This document shows positions 6,913-8,831 of a DNA stretch of 8,831 bases, one piece after another (position 1 is the first letter of the stretch; each line of letters begins with the position of its first letter). The notes under the pieces were generated by a model, which worked only from the letters and a program-made list of their open reading frames with translations, searched no databases and was not told the DNA's origin. Source of the DNA: an uncultured Acidimicrobiales bacterium (lineage in GTDB: Bacteria > Actinomycetota > Acidimicrobiia > Acidimicrobiales > UBA10347); the NCBI GenBank assembly GCA_937942965.1, contig CALDGN010000067.1, forward strand, positions 1 through 8,831, in the 5' to 3' direction. Made by a program: the position numbers and the translations under genes.

Positions 6913-7701
6913 AGAGAGGCGCTCGAAGCCGGCGATGCCGGCATTGCCGCCGAGACGATCGAGCACCGTGCCGTCGGCATCGATAGCGATGAAGGCAGGG
7001 AACCCGCTGAAGCCATAGGCCTGCAGGAGGGTCGCCGCTTCGTCATCGACGAGGACCGTCTCGGTCCAGCCTTCGGCGGTGAACCAGGCGCTGGGCGGGT
7101 AGTTACCGCGGGTGTCGTCGACGACCGTCGACACGGCCACGAACTCGGCGCCGTTCGGCAGACCAACATCGTCGAGCCATGCGGTCAGCTCGGGCAGTTC
7201 TGCTTGGCAGTGCGGGCACCAGTGGGCGAAGAAGCCGATGATCCGAGGCTGGCCAGCTGCGAGCTCAACGACCTCGCCGGTGGCCAGGCTCGTGGCTTGG
7301 GTAACTGGCACCGTCTGGCCCAGTGCGGGGTCGGCGCCCTCGCCGGTGAATTGAGCGAGCGGACTTCCAACGACGATGACCGGTGCGATCTCGGGGATCT
7401 CTGGCCCACCGAACGTGCCGGGCTCAACTGCGGGCGCAGCTGACGCTGCCTCGTCAGTGTCATCGGCCGTTGCGGCCTCGCCCGAATCTGTGCTGGCGGT
7501 GCTGTCGGTCGTCGTGACCTCGGCAGGAGTGTCGGCGTCGGATGCGGCCTCGTCCCCTCCCCCGAGTGCGGTGACGAGCACGGCGATGACACCGGCGACC
7601 AGGATCAGGCCAGCCAGGAGCATCAGTGGCGACTGGGCCCAGGCCGGGCGCCCCTCGCCGAGGTCCCGTTGGGCCTTTTCGAGTGGGGTGTTGTCGTTCA
7701 T
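6898..7701 (-). CDS. Membrane-anchored TlpA/DsbA-like thioredoxin-fold protein with CPHC active site, 267 aa
   Basis: This is a thiol-disulfide oxidoreductase acting outside the cytoplasm. A signal anchor spans about residues 25-46, followed by an acidic Ser/Thr/Ala linker to about 95. A thioredoxin-fold domain then runs from about 108 to 267. The active site is WCPHC (Trp161, Cys162, Cys165), and the cis-proline is Pro235 in GFPAFIAI. The surrounding pattern is of the TlpA/AhpC-TSA type, but CPHC is the dipeptide context of E. coli DsbA, an oxidant. The start is ATG 7701, with GAGGAG five bases upstream. The frame stays open to 8001, but the extra ~100 residues are Arg/His-rich and antisense in frame to the DsbB gene, so I reject them. 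Its ATG overlaps the TGA of the DsbB-like gene (ATGA), so the two are translationally coupled. Its TAG stop lies in a tandem repeat array. Confidence 0.9.
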   Translation of the reverse strand: MNDNTPLEKAQRDLGEGRPAWAQSPLMLLAGLILVAGVIAVLVTALGGGDEAASDADTPAEVTTTDSTASTDSGEAATADDTDEAASAAPAVEPGTFGGPEIPEIAPVIVVGSPLAQFTGEGADPALGQTVPVTQATSLATGEVVELAAGQPRIIGFFAHWCPHCQAELPELTAWLDDVGLPNGAEFVAVSTVVDDTRGNYPPSAWFTAEGWTETVLVDDEAATLLQAYGFSGFPAFIAIDADGTVLDRLGGNAGIAGFERLSAALN

Positions 7702-8207
7702 CGGATCTCCTCGGGGGATGTGGTTCGTACGGCGAGCAGCAGCACGATCAGCAGGAAACTCAGGCCGGTCATCTGCGGGATCGTGACGAACCCGAAGGCT
7801 TCGACCAGTTTCGCAGAGCACGGCGCAGAAATGCCGCAGCTCCCGCCATCGTCGGGAAACGCTTGCAGCCAGATGTGGCGCACAGAGATGCCACCGCCGA
7901 TCACGGCGAGAGGAAGCGCATAGCGACGGATCGCGCCGTCGTGCTTCCAGGCCGCGATCGGCAAGATGATGGCCATCGGATACATGAAGATCCGCTGCCA
8001 CCAGCAGTACCGACAGGGCTCGAAATCAGCGATCTCGCTGAGGTACAGGCTGGACAGCGTGGCTAACACGGCAACCGCAGCGGCCAGCTGCAGACGGCCT
8101 GGATCGAGCGTCGCCCGGATCGCCGGGGACCCATAGGAAGCGACCACACCGACGAGTCCAAGGACCAGCAGCGTCGCCATGAATGTCGTGACGAGTTCAG
8201 TACTCAC
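7698..8207 (-). CDS. dsbB: DsbB/BdbC-like disulfide bond formation membrane protein, 169 aa
   Basis: This is a quinone-linked membrane oxidoreductase that would reoxidise a DsbA-type thiol oxidant. Counting from the GTG at 8207, the first Cys pair is Cys65/Cys68 in PCRYCWWQR, the classic DsbB/BdbC signature. The second, external pair is Cys124/Cys130 (SCGISAPC), followed by FGFVTIPQMT. Hydrophobic segments lie at about 6-26, 40-55, 76-90, 97-113 and 146-162, one more than the four of E. coli DsbB. I prefer the GTG at 8207 because AAGG lies four bases upstream and the resulting N-terminus (xSTELVTTF) runs directly into the first membrane segment. A TTG at 8249 would add 14 residues but has no Shine-Dalgarno. 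The gene overlaps the CPHC thioredoxin-like gene by four bases, which pairs the oxidant with its recycling partner. Confidence 0.9.
   Translation of the reverse strand: MSTELVTTFMATLLVLGLVGVVASYGSPAIRATLDPGRLQLAAAVAVLATLSSLYLSEIADFEPCRYCWWQRIFMYPMAIILPIAAWKHDGAIRRYALPLAVIGGGISVRHIWLQAFPDDGGSCGISAPCSAKLVEAFGFVTIPQMTGLSFLLIVLLLAVRTTSPEEIR
7707..7712 (-). promoter_or_regulatory. Ribosome binding site of the CPHC thioredoxin-like gene
   Basis: GAGGAG on the minus strand, five bases before ATG 7701 and inside the end of the DsbB-like gene. It settles the start of the thioredoxin-like protein against the much longer open frame reaching 8001. Confidence 0.8.
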
Positions 8208-8299
8208 AGCACCTTGGTCGTCGGCCGACGCCCAATCCTTCCATCGCAATCTGGTTCGTCATCGAATCGCCGCATTTGTCATCGGATCGAGATCCGGCG
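8208..8299. other. Intergenic region upstream of the dsbB-like gene with small repeats
   Basis: This 92-bp gap holds AAGG (8212-8215), the likely ribosome binding site of the GTG start. It also holds a near-perfect 12-bp direct repeat, GTCATCGAATCG (8258-8269) and GTCATCGGATCG (8278-8289), with a period of 20 bp. An inverted repeat CGGATC-GA-GATCCG (8283-8296) lies just after the acetyltransferase stop codon. It could be a weak terminator stem or an operator. No convincing promoter was found. Confidence 0.4.
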
Positions 8300-8831
8300 C
8301 TAGCTCGCACGGTCGAGATCTTCAGGGGTGAACGCCTCGGTGATGCCGAAGTGCTCGGCGAGCACGTCGTTCCAGTCTTCGGGTGCAACTTGGCTGCGCT
8401 GCGTCTCGCCGCCCTCGATCTTGAGGCCTCGGCGCGTCAGCGTGATCCGGGTGCCGTGATCGTCGAGCAAACGGGTTGCGAACGGCGACGTGCTCCAGTG
8501 CCGGCTCGGGTCGCCCGACAAGAGGTCCGACGCTGGCTGGAAGTCGCTGAGCTGATGGTTGACCCGCTTGAACCGGTAGCGGGCCTCGGGTACGCCATCG
8601 ACGAGTTGGGCAAGCGTGGTTCCTTGGGGGCTCGCCAAGAACTCGAAGGTCCCGGCGATCGTTTCGATCGGTCCGGCCTGTTGCAGCGGCAGCGGCGTGA
8701 TCGGGGCCTGGTCGCCGAAGCCAACCTCGACCAGGTACGACTGATCGAGCTTCACTTCGAGGACAAGGTGATCGATGAGCGTCGATGGCCCTTCGAGCAG
8801 CACCGCTGCGCCGAGTCGTTGCACCGAGAAG
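8300..8831 (-). CDS. Arylamine N-acetyltransferase (NAT family), 5' end cut by the window
   Basis: This is a cytoplasmic enzyme of the type that moves an acetyl group from acetyl-CoA to arylamines or hydrazines through a Cys-His-Asp triad. The visible ~177 residues are the C-terminal two thirds of a usual ~270-residue protein. The catalytic His sits in DHLVLEV (codon 8768-8770). The next catalytic position, normally Asp in a VDVGFG motif, is Glu here (LVEVGFGD, codon 8726-8728). Further family features are the F-F-L segment after the PL-rich loop, YRF, the SDFxP stretch, HWSTSPFATR, and the EDWNDVLAEHFGI ending. The catalytic Cys would lie beyond the right edge and cannot be checked. The frame is open to the window end, so the GTG at 8824 is probably an internal Val rather than a start. 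The stop is followed by a small inverted repeat. Confidence 0.88.
   Translation of the reverse strand, partial: FSVQRLGAAVLLEGPSTLIDHLVLEVKLDQSYLVEVGFGDQAPITPLPLQQAGPIETIAGTFEFLASPQGTTLAQLVDGVPEARYRFKRVNHQLSDFQPASDLLSGDPSRHWSTSPFATRLLDDHGTRITLTRRGLKIEGGETQRSQVAPEDWNDVLAEHFGITEAFTPEDLDRAS

Noticed and set aside
7702..8001. N-terminal extension of the thioredoxin-like protein to an upstream ATG at 8001
   Set aside because: The extension lies in another frame of the DsbB-like gene and is Arg/His-rich. The ATG at 7701 has a strong Shine-Dalgarno and gives a normal signal anchor.
8219..8230. 12-bp palindrome CGTCGGCCGACG upstream of the DsbB-like gene
   Set aside because: It is GC-only apart from one A-T pair per arm and has no loop. 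Such palindromes arise easily in this base composition, and nothing nearby supports an operator role.

Overview
The window is GC-rich bacterial DNA with tightly packed genes. A type VII secretion (T7SS) ATPase next to a WXG100 protein, lipoprotein and extracytoplasmic thiol-redox genes, and GTG starts all fit a Gram-positive high-GC actinobacterium. An acidimicrobial lineage is my guess from the overall feel of the proteins, not something the sequence proves.

Layout. Positions 1-54 are non-coding as far as I can see. Positions 55-5030 (minus strand) form a compact three-gene T7SS-type operon. It is read from right to left: an extended WXG100 protein (4536-5030), a small alanine-rich helical protein with a proline-rich tail (4061-4534, GTG start), and a very large EccC/EssC-type FtsK/SpoIIIE ATPase (55-4050). 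The gaps between them are 1 and 10 nt. The operon is preceded by a good ribosome binding site, a weak promoter and an inverted repeat (5031-5099).

Divergently transcribed on the plus strand is a lipoprotein M1-family zinc metallopeptidase (5188-6783). It converges on a minus-strand thiol-redox pair: a membrane-anchored thioredoxin-like protein with a CPHC active site (6898-7701) and a DsbB/BdbC-type membrane oxidoreductase (7698-8207), joined by an ATGA overlap. Between the two convergent genes lies a 16-bp tandem repeat array (6805-6912). It contains the stop codon of the thioredoxin-like gene and puts a CTAG (TAG on both strands) in every full unit. At the right edge is the C-terminal two thirds of an arylamine N-acetyltransferase (8300-8831, minus, cut by the window end). 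Glu replaces its usual catalytic Asp.

How the genes work together. The ATPase would power export of the WXG100 protein, perhaps as a dimer with the neighbouring helical protein, across the single cell membrane. The peptidase is displayed on the outer face of the membrane. The DsbB-like protein would reoxidise the CPHC protein, so that it can form disulfides in exported proteins. These links are inferences from gene order and family knowledge. The most interesting items are the minimal T7SS operon with its unusual partner proteins, and the stop-codon-bearing tandem repeat between the convergent genes.
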